Source: Amylostereum areolatum (lineage: Eukaryota; Basidiomycota; Agaricomycetes; Russulales; Stereaceae). From it: a DNA stretch of 64,000 bases. Shown here one piece after another: positions 31,144 through 43,631 of the stretch. The first letter of the stretch is position 1. Each line of letters starts with the position of its first letter. A program made the position numbers and the translations under genes. A model generated the notes under the pieces. That model made no database searches and had not been told where the DNA came from. It saw only the letters and a list, made by a program, of their open reading frames with translations. The stretch spans positions 62,001-126,000 of the forward strand of contig SAXG01000023.1 in assembly GCA_012932865.1 (NCBI GenBank), read 5' to 3'.

Positions 31144-32664
31144 ATGAGCAGCACAGAAGAGCTAAACTTGCGGTTTCAGCTCGACGAAGCCGGGATCATT
31201 CTCCACGTCGCTTGGAGGCCATCCTCTATGGTGCGTTCCACATCGTTGCCCGCTTGGAATTGTGAACCGGCTTCTAACCCCGGTGACCATCCATGTCTCG
31301 ATATAGGATTCTCTGTCTTTATGTTCGGGGCAACGATATGGGTGTTGTTTCGGCGCCGGGCAACGCCAAAGGTTAATGTGATCAACGTCATCGTCGCGAC
31401 GTCTTTGTTCGTCTTCAGTACGCTGGTGAGCGATGCTCTTTGACACTTCCGGTGCATGGATGGTAGCTGACGAGGCAGTATGGCAGCACATAGCAATCGA
31501 CATTCGGAGGCTTGTTGAGGGCTTTATCATTAACAAATCACTGCCCACGGCCCTCTGGTTCGAGGACATCTCGAGGTTTACCTTCGTGTTCAAGAACGCG
31601 ATATACGCAGCGCAGACGTTGGTTGGCAACGGGATAATCGTGCGTAGCGTCGCTTGCAGCCCGATCGCCCGCCGTCTTATTCACAAACGCTCGCTGGCTT
31701 TTGACCAGATCTTCCGTCTATGGGTCGTCTGGCAGACGTGGTGGGTCCTTGTTCTCCCAATCATGCTGCTATGCTCCGTGGCCGGTACGCTCTCTTCTCC
31801 TTTGTCGCGCTGTCACGGTCTGTTAATTATTCACCGATTTCTGCCGTCGATCCAGTGTCCGGGGGTAGGCGCCGTTTGGGCATGCGCGACATCTCCCCTC
31901 GAGACGGGGGGGATCTTTCATCACAACACCTATGCGTGGATCTCTGCCTTCTACGGCCTCGCATTCGCCACCAACCTCATCGTAACATGTGCGTCGTTTA
32001 ACCCCCCCTGCCTTCCTACCCACCCTCACGCCGTCGAGCAGTGCTCTTGATCTTGAGGATCTGGCAGGTCAACTCGAAGGCCGCTGGCATACTAGTCTTC
32101 AGCGTCAACGGCCGTCGCGCGGGTCTCTTGCCTGTCATGCTGGTCATCATCGATGGCGCCGTCCCGTACTCCATCGCGCTCCTCGCGGCCTTTGTCGCTT
32201 TCATGGCCAAGAGCAACGGCCAATTCGTTGTGCTCGACAGTACGTGCCAATGCCGTATTCCCCGTCTTGGCGCTGTGTTCACTAACCTCTCCTCTTTCTG
32301 TTCGCGCGATCTCCCTGGCGATTATTCAGTGGTGCGTCATGAGTCGTCCCTTTTCCGCTGCGGGGTCTCCTGACGCGGGTTTCGTTAGATCATGCCTATC
32401 ATCTCCATCGCGTTCTACATCGTCCTCATCCGCGTCGGCCTCGCGCGCGAGGCGATCTTCAAAAACGGGCTTGAGGCCAACGCGCGCGGCATCCCCCCCA
32501 CGCATCCGAACGGGTCGACGCGCGTCGAGTACCGGACGGAGTTCCCCTTGCGTCCGATGGAGGTGCACATCACGCATCTCACGGAAACGCAGAAGGATCT
32601 CCAGGGCATCGAGCAAGAGTCTAGCAACGACAAAGGAGCGTACGCCGGAGACGGCGCCGTATGA
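31144..32664 (+). CDS. Seven-helix integral membrane protein (Agaricomycete family)
   Basis: Eight exons: 31144-31230, 31307-31425, 31487-31639, 31709-31784, 31869-31988, 32042-32239, 32330-32331, 32389-32664; about 343 residues. Six or seven hydrophobic helices follow a short N-terminus; helix segments include FMFGATIWVLF, WWVLVLPIMLL, YGLAFATNLIV and IALLAAFVAFMA. The C-terminus is a polar cytoplasmic tail with FPLRPMEVHIT. HIAIDIRRLVEGF and the QTLVGNGI loop are family marks shared with the convergent neighbour at 33172-34651. Function is unknown; receptor or transporter roles are guesses. Two oddities: exon 1 needs one more base between GIIL and LEAILYG (about 31195-31212), and the frame requires a 2-nt exon. 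All other exon phases agree. Confidence 0.7.
32330..32331 (+). other. 2-nt microexon of the seven-helix gene
   Basis: TG lies between ...ATTATTCAG and GTGCGT. The upstream exon ends with A (phase 1) after GTGCTCGAC and the next begins ATC ATG CCT. With TG included the codon becomes ATG, giving VVLDMIMPIIS, which aligns without a gap to the paralogue's PALDIITPLTG. Without it the last 92 codons are out of frame. Confidence 0.5.
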
Positions 32665-33171
32665 CCTCTGCCGTCTTGACTACTATCCAGTTGCCTGCGC
32701 TCACGCGACGGCCCACAACCTGTCTGCGCTCTGTTGCTGTTGTATTTCTAGTACTTAAATGCTATAGTCTCAGCTGTGTGCTTCTATCGTTACCTTACTA
32801 TATATTTGGCGGTCGGCGAATCGGGTGGCTTTCGTTCAGACTTTTCGTGGGTCACATTGATCGCTGTTGCAGTAATCTCTCTTTGGGACGCCGTCTTCCT
32901 GTACATACATGCGAACAAAGTGTTCATACCGTAATTTGAGACCCCGGTTCGTTCTTGGTACAATGGTCATTGAATGTTTTGACGTGAGACGCCGTTCATG
33001 CCGCAAAGCTTTGAACTATTATTAGGGTATATGTCAAGCGCTTTGGATATAGAATAATAGCCGCCAACCGCCGTCGAGCGAGGTTGGCCAGCCTGAAAAA
33101 CACAAGGCAGGACGTAAGTACATACCGACCGAATGAGCAAACAAACAGTACACCAAACATCGCCACAAAAA
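32665..33171. other. Intergenic region between the convergent seven-helix genes
   Basis: 507 bp between two stops, AT-richer than the genes; 3' untranslated sequence of both. No ORF of interest. Confidence 0.5.
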
Positions 33172-34651
33172 TTACAGTGCTTCCACAAACGACGCGTAGT
33201 CCTCCGATCGCGAATCATGCTGCGCCATCGCCGCCGAGGTGGGGCCCCTCGGAACCTCGAGACTCGGGACCTTGAAAGCGTCGCGCTCTCGAGGGCTGTG
33301 CATCTCCCTCTCCTCCGTGATGTGGATGTTGACCGGTTGCATCGGGTATCCGAGTTCGACCGACTCCGCGGGACGGCGCGTGAAGAGACGGCTGGGGATG
33401 TGCGAGCGTTTGGACCCGACCCCGTCGAAGGTGTTCGAGGCGCCGCTAAGCTGACTTCGGGAACCGATGTGGAAGCGGATTTGGAGGACGATGAGGCAGA
33501 AGACGACACCCTGGGGCGGACGGGGTTAGTCGTGGATCGCGGGCGGATTGAGGAGGAGACCACTACGGGGGGGAGGGGGTAAGAGACAGATGAAGCTCAC
33601 GGTCAGCGGAGTGATGATGTCCAACGCAGGGTATTGGCCGTTCGTCCCGCTCAGATACGCGATAAGCAACCCCAAAACACCGCCAGCGTAGAGTGCACCG
33701 CTCTCGACGATGACGACGATCGTCGGGATCAAGCTCCTATGTCCCTTCAACCTGAGAGAGTAGATGCGGACGGCGATGGCAACTGGCACATGTCCGCCGA
33801 AATCAGACCGCGGACGCGGGAGGGGGGACAGCGCGGGAGGAGGAGGCTGGGAACGCACCGGTGCAGGAAACGTTGATGAACATGGTGAGAACGAAGAAGG
33901 TCGTGATCCAGCCGTAGGCCGTGTCGAATATCGTCGTGCCGGGCCTCGCGCGAGTGAACTCCCATCCGATGATGTAGCCGATTGCTGGATGCGTTGGTGA
34001 GAGAAACAGCACACGTAGTACGCGCTCTAGCCAGCGATACGCACCCAGATTGGCTACACACACAACCGCCAGTGGGGCGGCCAATGTCCATCGCTTGTTG
34101 TAAACCACATAGTACCTCCAAATCTGGATCGGGAAGTCAACTGCAGCTGGTAAACCCTCCGGAAGAGCTTAGACGTACCAGGACCCCGTCGCCGAGAAAT
34201 GTTTGAGTTAGTATAGATGATGGTCTTGACGACATGCAGCGTGTGCGATAGGTCACCGTAGTACGCGATCGCACCCTCTGACGCGGTGACGAACTGCTTG
34301 GATGAATCGAACGAGATCGATGACGAGATGCTGTATGTGCCGCGAACCATGTGAGTGCTCGTGTGAACGCGTATGCCTATAGAGTCGACGTACCGCTGTG
34401 CCGAGGACCATCATGAACGTCCCCACCATGAGCACCCATCTTCTTTGTCGAATATACCCGGGATCCATGTTCGACTCGCCCAGGAGCACCGCGACCATCG
34501 CGCAGTATAGCGCGAAAAAGATACCTATACGGAGCTTCTGCGTTGAACGGACGGTGTTGAACGACGGGCACTGAATTGAGCACCTACCGTACATGACAGA
34601 CTCCAAGAAAAGCGCGTAGATCTCCGCGGTGTTCAGTCTGACGCCACCCAT
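33172..34651 (-). CDS. Seven-helix integral membrane protein, paralogue of the 31.1-kb gene
   Basis: Begins MGGVRLNTAEIYALFLESVMYG and ends FVEAL at 33172. Helix segments: FFALYCAMVAVLL, WVLMVGTFMMVLG, LAAPLAVVCVANL, YGWITTFFVLTMFINV, ALYAGGVLGLLIAYL and VVFCLIVLQI. The loop FLGDGVL matches the neighbour's LVGNGI, and QPVNIHIT matches PMEVHIT in the tail. The paralogues face each other tail to tail. Two places do not resolve: the exon boundary after VLGTA (about 34330-34400), and a +1 shift near 34205-34212 between IIYT and QTFLGDG. These may be sequence errors or early decay. Function unknown. Confidence 0.65.
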
Positions 34652-36365
34652 ATTGGCGAGCCAAGGGAGAGTAAAGAGGGATGGGGGGGGAGTTCGATCA
34701 GACTATGGGAGAGGAAACGAAGCGGGGGGGTTCTCTGAAGCAGTGACGGGATCGCTCCCAACTCGTTCAAAAAAGCCTGGGGAAAGTCACGCCCATGTAC
34801 CGTCGTGTGTGTTCAAAATTTGAGATCCATCAGACCCAGCGTCAATCGCTCCGCATGGGAGACGTTACGGAGAGCAAAGGATGTACTTGATCACCGCCGA
34901 GAAGCCGCTGGGGGTTCTAAAGCCTTCTGCTTGATGATCTGCAAGGGTGATCGCATACGTAGTGTCGGAGATTTGCCCACTGTAGAGGTAGCGGCACAAG
35001 GGACAGCGCGAAGAGCATGTGAACTTGAGGCCAGGACTCCCTTCAACCTGGTCAACGAGAAGGGGGGGAGGTGAAGAACAAGACGAGGACTCCGCTGGAA
35101 GGTCGAGAGCCGAGGTACTTACGGACAAAGGTATAGATATCTGCGGCGATCGTCAAAAAAGCATTGATAAGACGAGTGAAGATATCACGAATCGTCGGAA
35201 GCGGAATTTCTCTAATCTGTTATGCATCATTGGAGAGATTATGAGCGTCGGCGCACCCACCCATCGGTACGAACTCCTCCATCAACCTGATGGAGGAAAC
35301 TGAATAGACGACCCACCAGCGCCTGGCAACTGTTCACGATTGGCCTTCAACGAAGAGGATAGCACTGAACGATCTCGTCCAAATTTACTTACTCTCACCG
35401 TCGTCAGTAGCATCGCGATCTTTGATCAGCGCGGCCTCGACGGTGGAAAATCCGTGAAATCCGTACGTCTCGCACGACACTGCGCAAATGCCCTTTAAGT
35501 TGATGTCTGGTGTCTGGTTACATACGCTGTTGGCGTGAATGCCACCTGGAGTGGTGTTTGAGTCGGATGAGATGGATGGAGATGGAACCAAACCTGAGCA
35601 AGCCGCCCTGTGGGTTGCGACTCGGGTCGGTGACGACTGGCGGTATTCGGAGCCTTGAGGTGATTTGTCGAACCGGTACCTTCGCTAAGTAACCACTGAT
35701 AACCACCAAATCGACCACTGGCATGTAATGGATGATCCAACGGTTAATCAAACCCTTGATGTATGATGCTGGTCGACGGTCAGTCCAGCTGTGAGTTGGT
35801 TGAGGCGCCTGAGGGTGCGGCACCCGTCATCGAGTGACCGAGGGTCTCCGGCAGGTCTCCGGGTTTGTGGGACATTTTAGGGACAATCTCCAAAATCGAG
35901 CCTATTTCTGCTATTTCTGGATTATAAATATGTGACTTCCGAACCAATATTTATATTTAAGTATGTACTTAAGTTACTTGTTTTCTTCCGAACCCGACGC
36001 CGCCGTGCGGTAGATACTTTTACTCACCCTTGCGGCATCAAAGAGCTTCCCACAGCTTCAAGCTTCAAGCTTCAAGGCTTTCCCCCATCCACTCACACCA
36101 ACTCTCAGACGGCGCTGTTTTAGATCCAACGGATCGAATTCGATGATCCTACGAAATTTCTGGTCGGGCCTCAGGTGGTATGAACCTGTTTGGCATGGTG
36201 ACTTGGGTCCCTGCTGAGCCAACCACTCTCGTGACAAGGTATCGACACATCAGCATCTTTTCTCGGATAGAAGATGAGCAACAGGGTCCGTTCTCGTCCG
36301 TAGTTCCTCATCACAGTATATCTGACGTTTTCCCCAGACTGCCGATCGTTCATTCTCGTCCAGAC
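34652..36365. other. Region with minus-strand coding traces, no complete gene
   Basis: Minus-strand stretches look coding but I could not assemble them: IREIPLPTIRDIFTRLINAF then LTIAADIYTFVR (about 35225-35130, followed by a GTAAGT donor), a Cys-containing frame with SRCPLCRYLYSG (about 35030-34970), and YIKGLINRWIIHYMPVVDLV (about 35765-35700). They may be exons of an unknown protein or of a decayed gene. At 36055-36080 the unit CTTCAAG is repeated about three times. 35860-35960 is AT-rich. The CAR-type reductase gene begins at 36366. Confidence 0.35.
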
Positions 36366-39300
36366 ATGAGCTACCTCGCAAGTCTTCCGACCCCCCAGTC
36401 CAAGAAATGCCCGACGTTCTGTCCTCCACCGCTCCACGCACCTCATCCGATGACGGTTCCGGAGCTCTACACCTTTCACTCCACCCAAAGTCCCGACCAT
36501 CCACTCTTCATGTACGCCGATGGCCCAGGTCAACCACGGACAATCCCACATTCAGAGGCCCATCGTGCGATCCGAAGAGCAGCCAGGATCGCGTCCGGAC
36601 ACTGCAAAAGGTTGGAGACTCGGTACGCGGAGCAGCGCGCCACAAAGGACGGAGCGGAGCCTCCGGTTGTAGGCCTACTGTCAAACTCAGGTGCGCTTTT
36701 CCGAGCCATCCAGCCTCGCGCACGTCGCTAAGCGCAGAACCGCAGACACCATCACGATATGCACGACGCTGGTCGGGATCATGCACGCGGGCCTCACGCC
36801 CTTCCCAATTTCAACGCGCAACTCCGCCGTCGGCGTGGCCCACCTCATCGCGAAAACCGGCATCCTACAGCTCTTCGTCAGCCCCGACCCCGCCATGCAA
36901 CGCTTGAGCCAGGCTACTGCCGAAATCCTCGCGAAGGACGGGGTCCACTTTGAAACGCTGGCCATGCCTTTGTTCGAGGACCTGTACAACGAGAACGAGG
37001 AACTCGAGGACGCGGAGCCTCGACCATTGAGCCCCGACCATCCCGTCCTTATCCTGCATACTTCAGGCGCGTTTCTGCTTGCTGACGGGACACATTCTGT
37101 CATGGCTGACCCGTACGATAGGCTCGACGGCGTTGCCGAAGCCTGTTCCCTTTACGAGCCGCAACTTCGTCATGTGGGGTTGCGTGATGTGTGAGCGTGT
37201 CCGTTCCTTCTCCTTCCAGTCTTACGTTCTCACCACCCGACGTCAGACCACGGAGAGGTCGATTTCGGCGGTGCACGCCTCGCCGTGCACACCATGCCCA
37301 TGTTTCGTGCGTTTCGTGCCTTCTGTTCGCCTGCCGCGCGGGGGAAACGCTAATGGTACCTCCATTTAGATGCGATGGGAGCGGCCCAGTTGGTCTGGAC
37401 GGTATGCTTTCTCTCCGTGCATCCACGTTCAGGACGTTCCTTAGACGAGCACTCAGGTATGCGCCGGCAACACCCTCGTGTGCTACAGGCCGTCAAGCCC
37501 GCCCGTCTTTCCCACTCCTGAAACGTTCCTTGCGGATATTGTGGCGACTTCCAGCGAAATCGTGTATTGCGTTCCCGCCTTTGTTGAGGTATTGCTTTCC
37601 GCCTCACGTTGCATCATAATCTTGATCTTTTATAACGCAGGCTTGGGCTCGCTCGGGTGTTGACCTCGACAGATTAAAATGCGTCAAAGCTATCGTAGGG
37701 CTTAGCGGTCTCATTTCCTCTCATGATGTCATATTGACTTCTGTACCCCAGCTTTTTGGAGGCGCGCCCATGAATAAGAAAGTAGGCGATGATCTGATGG
37801 CTCGGGGTCTCAAGCTGTTTACGTTCTACGGCTTGTAAGTGAGGTTGTTCCGCCGCCATGCAATCCCTCTAATCAAGAGTCTGAACCAGAACGGAGGCGG
37901 GAAGTATAGCGATGGTCATCCCCGCCGAAGCGAATGGCGAATTCTGGGAATACTTCAAACTATCTCCTCACCTCACCGTGGAACTGGTTCCCCAAGAGGG
38001 CATGGACGGTATAGTCGAGCTGGTCATTCTGGTGAGCAACCCATGTTCATTCTCTGGTTTCGCGCCCTCACGATACTGGAAGAAAGGTCCAATGTTCAGC
38101 CCGAATATTACGAACACCGTAGTGGGTGGAGTTTCCGCATACGCTACCAACGACCTCCTTCAGGCGCACCCGACGCAGCCAGGATACTGGCGCATCTTTG
38201 GACGCGCGGACGACCAACTCGCGTTGTCTACGGGGGAGAAGGTGCGTTCTGCATCCCACGGCTACGACGTGCTTCTAACGTTCCCATGATTGGAATAGAC
38301 CAACCCCGGTCCCTTGGGTGAGCGCGCCTTCCTAATATTCCTCGTGGATCAACGAGTGACTAGTGATTGTTCGTCCAGAGAGCACTATCATGCAAGACCC
38401 TCACATCAACGTCGCCGTCATGTTCGGCCGCGGGCGGTTCCAGAACGGCATCCTCGTCGAGCCGAAGGTGCCGTTCGACCCTTCGGACGTCGGCAAGCTC
38501 GCTCAGTTCCGGAACAACATCTGGTGAGCCTCTCCCTGTTTGGACCGAGGTGGACGATCCACTGACGGCCCTTCGACAGGCCTTCGGTGCAAAGAGCCAA
38601 CGAATTCGCGCCAGCCCATTCACGAATATTCAAAGAGGTGCGTCTTCATTTCTTTGCCGGTGGCCCGTCCCCAAAAGCTTAAAACCTGTCACAGATGATT
38701 ATAGTGTCAAAGCCCGAGAAGCCCATGGAACTCACGCCCAAGGGGACACCGCGGCGCCATGTTTGCATCGCGGCCTACGAGCAGGAGATCGAAGAGCTGT
38801 ACCAAGCTGTCAAGGAGTCGTCCAACGTAGAGTACCCTCCTCCGGACGTATGGACCATGGAGACATCTCGCGATTTCGTCCGGTACCAGCATCCGCCGCA
38901 TCACCCAAGCACCGTTCGGAGACGACGCTGACATCTATCAGAACGGATGCGACAGGTGGGGCGTCTGTTACGTCAGCGCAAGCTCAAGAAGTCGCTGACG
39001 GGACATGGCGGGGTAGCTTACAGGCGACCTGGATACGGAACACGCTCATGCACGCGCTACGAACGTCCACGACGGCGAACCTGCACGATGTCCCGCATAA
39101 TTTCCTCTACGCCCACCCGACGGTCAACTCCCTCGGAGAATACGTCTACAGCGTCGCCTCCCAGCAACACTCGCACGCAAACGACGAGGAAACGTTGCGC
39201 CTCAAGGTCCGAGCGATGCACGACATGGTCTCCAAATACAGCGCGGGCATCGGCGCGTTGGGGAGCCAGGCTCTGGCGGCCAACGGCCACGCCCCATATA

Positions 39301-40719
39301 GCGCCGACGGCGAGGTGGTTTTGCTGACAGGCAGCACGGGAAGGCTGGGCTGCCATCTTCTCTCCCTCCTCGTCGCCGACCCAGCCATAGAGCATGTGTT
39401 CGCACTCAACCGCGAGGCGTCCCAGAACCTCGATTCCTTGAAATCCCGCCAGGAGGCCGCGCTCAAGATGTGGGGCCTGGATTCGCGTGCGGTGATGGAA
39501 AACGAGGGCAAGGTCACATTGCTCGCGGGGGACCTTGCGAAGGAGAGGTTCGGGCTGGACGTGAAGATGCACGATCAGGTAAGTAAGGCGTCCTTCGACG
39601 TCTGATGCTCGCGGACCAGCCTAACGTCTGATGTGCATCATCCCCCGCCGTCCGTAGCTCTCGAAATCCGTTACGTCCATCGTGCACAACGGTGAGTCAA
39701 CCTGCCTCCGCTTTTGGTCCTATCTAGCACGGTTCTCTGACGTCAATCCTGCCCCAGCGTGGCGCGTCGACTTCAACGTTCAACTTGCCACATTCGAACC
39801 TCTCATCTCCGGCCTCCGTCGCATAATCGATCTTGCTGCTCGCTCGCCTGCCCCAGGGGGAGCCCGAATCCTCTTCGTCAGCTCCATCTCGGTCGTCCTA
39901 AGTGCGTTGCCCTTCCCCCCCCCCCCCGTGACGAGCGCTTCCTTTCGGCTTCGTTCGTAAGTGCAACCCAAATTCCTGACCTTTATCACGCCGTAGAACA
40001 TCCGTCCCCTGTTCCCGAGGTGCCCGTCGTCGATGGAAGCGTGGCCGCCGGCTTCGGATACGGGGAGAGCAAATGGGTCGCGGAGCAATTGCTCTTCAGA
40101 GCGCGTTCCGCTGCGGGGCTCAATGCGACCGTTGTGCGGGTGGGCCAGCTGAGCGGGGATACGACCGTCGGCGCTTGGAACACGAAGGAATGGGTGCCAG
40201 CTTTGGTGAGCCTCGGAAAGGCGGTGGGTGCGCTGCCAGCGCGAGCCGGCGTACGTCTTCTGATTCCACTCCTACACGCGCGCGCCCATTGGCTGAACGT
40301 AGACGCACTAGCCCGTGTCGTGGATCCCGGTTGACGTCGCGGCCAAAGCCCTCATGGAGATGCGTCGCTCGAACCAGGCCGTCCTTCACCTCGTCTCCCC
40401 GACCCCCGCCGCCTGGAACACGCTCTTCTCCACCTTCGCTCGCCTGATCGCCGTGCCCCTCCTGCCACAGGACGAATGGAACGCGCGCGCGCGCGCGGCG
40501 GCCGCGGCGCAAGTTGAAGGCGCCCGAGCGGGGCCGCGTTCGTCTGCGCTGAGCTTGCTCGCGTTTTTCGAGGGCGGGAGGTTCGGCGAGGACGCGGTGT
40601 TGAGCACGCGGCTGGCGGTGGACGCGTCCCACACGCTGGCCGACGTGCGCACGCTTGGCCCGACGGATGCGGAGATGTACGTGAGGCACTGGCAGAGCGT
40701 CGGATTTCTAACCCCTTGA
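36366..40719 (+). CDS. NRPS-like adenylation-thiolation-reductase (carboxylic acid reductase type)
   Basis: A-T-R enzyme that adenylates a carboxylic acid, loads it on a phosphopantetheine arm and releases it as an aldehyde or alcohol with NADPH. Roughly 1050 residues over many exons. A domain: VVGLLSNSDTITIC, the A3 core LHTSGSTALPKP, HTMPMFHAMG, and FYGLTEAGS. T domain: NGCDSLQATWIRNTL, where Ser (codon split 38954-38955/39017) is the arm attachment site. R domain: LLTGSTGRLGCHLLSLLV as the NADP Rossmann motif, YGESKWVAE as the catalytic YxxxK, and SWIPVDVAAKAL. The A3 glycine spans a GC-AG intron (37077-37131). One frame break at about 38885-38892. Neighbours downstream are an FAD monooxygenase and a P450. 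The substrate is unknown; an aryl or fatty acid is plausible. Confidence 0.88.
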
Positions 40720-41461
40720 TCTGTGCCGACGTCGAGCGTGCTGTTACTTGTATGGACCTACGTTAGATCTAAGTGCGGGATTCGCGTGCACGATTTTAGC
40801 CTTTGGCAGCAGCATCGAGTTTGGGCCATAGGACTGCGCCACGAAAAAGGCCAATGTCGACGACGCTGACGACGATATTATGTACTTAGTAAGTGAGGGG
40901 TTTGTTTTCGAGGCTTCTCCGGGGGATGCCGAACCAATCACAGGGGCGTGATGTACACCTTTTCCGTGATAACGTACCTATAAACGCTTATCAGCGTCGC
41001 CTAAGTATCTTATCAGGCATCGCGATGGGCAACTGGGCTGGCGACGGCGGGAGGTCGACGAGTGCCTTCGGCCCTTCGTGTGCGCGTTGGTTGATGTGCT
41101 CGGGACCCGCCATTTCAAACGCTCGACCTCCGCTTTACTTAAACGGATAATGGTAAGCAACCGCAGATGCTCCGAGAATCATCAGATCAAGGAAGCTCAA
41201 ACGGTCTGATCATTGATGTCCCAGGAATGGCCCAGGAATGTCCCCCGTTCCCCGTCCATGTCCCCAGTGACACACTCCTGAGTCCAGAGACCGCCGGAGA
41301 AGTGGCATCACAACCCCTTTCGCTGCCATAAGAAACTGGTCACATTCTTCGACGACTTCGCACATCTTCGACTTTTCCCACCACCGAAATCTTCTTATTC
41401 TCCCCGCCCCCACTCGATTTTTTCGCAACCCCCGCACAACTCTCACTCGTCGTCGACATCA
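40720..41461. other. Intergenic region between the reductase and monooxygenase genes
   Basis: 742 bp; both genes point right. Pyrimidine-rich before the monooxygenase ATG. No ORF of interest. Confidence 0.5.
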
Positions 41462-43631
41462 ATGACTTCAAGGCAGGCGCCCTTGAAGATCGATTTCATC
41501 GTGGTCGGAGCAGGTGCGTGCGTCGCGTTTTGCCCCGAGCGCCCCCCGGCTGACTGCGACCTCCCCAGGCATCGCCGGTCTCTCCACCGCGTACGCGTTG
41601 GCAGCGGCCGGTCACCGAGTGCGCGTGCTCGAAAAAACGACGGCGGAGAGCGTGCTCTCGGGCGGCGTCCAGGTGCCGCCCAACCTTACCAAGATTCTCG
41701 TCAAGTGGGGGCTGGAGGAGGAGCTGAAGGCCAAGTGCTCGCCCATACGCGGCACATACACCATACACCGTGCGTGGCTTCTTCTCTCATTCCGAGGTGC
41801 GGCCATCCTGATACAATCTCAGTCGACACCGGCGAGCGGTTCGGCTACCTGCCGTGGGCGGAGGAGGTGCAAAACGAGAGCGGGGCCCCGTTTTACACCA
41901 TGCAGGTACGTCGTTCGCCCCGCGCCCGAACTTCCCCTCGCGCGTGTGCCGCTGGGCTCGCTCGTATTCGGCGAAGTAAGAGATGATGATGAAGATTTTG
42001 TTCCGGCACTCGTTCTACACACGCTCGACGCTGCTCGCTCGGCCATCTCGGCCCGTTCTTCCTTCCGTCTCCTACGTCTCTTCTTTGTTTTTCGTTTGCC
42101 TCTGATCCTTCCTTCTCCTTGTACTCACGCGATCCCTACTCCACCACGCAACAGCACCGCGACCTCCACGACATGCTCCGCCGCCTGGCCCTTTCCGCCG
42201 GCGTGCAGATCCTCCCCAACGCCTCCGTCACATCCGTTTCACCCCCCGCGGAGGACGAGGACGAGGAGGACGAGGACAACGACGACGATCCGCGCGCGTC
42301 CGTCTCCCTCTCCGACGGCCAGACCCTCTACGCCGACGTGATCGTCGGCGCCGACGGCCAGTTCAGCGTCGTCCGCGACTCCATCCAGGACGAGTTCCGT
42401 CCGCCCATCCAGCCCCGGTGGGACGGCAACATCGACTTTGTCGGCGTGCTCCCCATGGCCGACATGGCGAACGACGACGATCTCAAGGACGACACGATCC
42501 GGCTCGGCTGGCCGATGTGGTGCGGATCGAACAACGCCGTGTTCGGTGAGCGCGCTTCCCACCGTGCCCGCGCGTCCCCATCTGACGCCGTCTAGGTTAT
42601 CCCATTGTATGCTGATCGGTTCCTCTCCCCCGGATCGCCTCGGTTGATTGTTGCTTCGCAGCGGCAAGACCAGCAGTACGCCGTGCACATCTGGTTCCAA
42701 AGCCCCACGCCCGACGACGTCCCCGAAGGCTGGAGCCCCCCGCCTTTCCCCAGACTACTTCCGGCACAACGTCGAGAAGATCGACAAGGGGTGAGTCCAT
42801 CCTCGTTTCGGTCCTGACTTGCGGCCGACGCACCCGTCGCAGGCTGGCGTCGCTCATGAGCAAGCTCACGTCCGTGGGCTGGGTCCGACGGCTCGAATGG
42901 CCCAAGCTCGAGGACTGGGTCGACGACTCGGGCTTCATCGTCCTCGTCGGCGACGCCGCGCGACCGTCCAAGGTTAGTTCGTCCACGGCGCTCGCACCGC
43001 ATCCACCATTCCACACTTACCCTCGTGCGTTTAGCCCGGCGCCACGCACGCGGCCAGCGCGGCCGTGGAGGCCGCGGCGGTCCTGGGCACGCTGTTCTCC
43101 TACCTGCGCACGTCGGACCAGATCTCGACGCTCCTGTACGCGTACCAGGACCTCCGCCAGGAGCGCACGCAGGACCTGGAGGACGTGGACGAGGTCAACG
43201 GGGCCTTCCGGCTGATGCCCGCCGGGCCCGAGCGCGACGTGCGCGACGAGCACATGATGCTCTCCCTCGCCGTCGTCGGGCGCGAGGTGTGGGAGGTGGA
43301 CGAAAATCTGTCGAAGCAGTGGTGGCAGAACTACATGGTGTGGGCGTACAACGCGTTCGACGCGGCGGAGGACTGGTGGATACAGTGGGGCGCGCTCAAG
43401 GAGCGCTCGCTGATGGGCGGCGAGGCCGACAGCGGGTTCCAGTTCGCGCAGCTCGAGGTCACGGTCGGGAGCTCGCCCTCCGCGACGCGGTACCAGCAGC
43501 ACGACGCGCACGACGCGCACGACGCGCACGGCGGGGACGAGGACCGGCATCGGGTCCGCGAGCACGAGACGCGCGCGGGCGCGGGCTCGATGTTTGCGCC
43601 GGCGCAGACGATCGTGGTCACGCAGGAGTGA
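41462..43631 (+). CDS. FAD-dependent monooxygenase (PHBH/salicylate-hydroxylase fold)
   Basis: Flavin hydroxylase. FAD-binding GxGxxG: VVGAGIAGLSTAYALA followed by RVRVLEK. DG motif: VIVGADGQFSVVRD. GD motif: FIVLVGDAARPSKPGATHAA, followed by the helix AVEAAAVLGTLF. These are the three fingerprints of class A flavoprotein monooxygenases. About eight exons starting at the ATG 41462. The C-terminal third is longer than in salicylate hydroxylases and has a run of HDAHDAHDAH from three 9-nt repeats near 43498-43530. One +1 frame break lies in the C6 run at 42736-42741: SPP must join SPDYFRHNVEKID. Adjacent to the reductase and P450, so probably one pathway. No signal peptide. Could also be a kynurenine-type or meroterpenoid-type hydroxylase. 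Confidence 0.87.
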
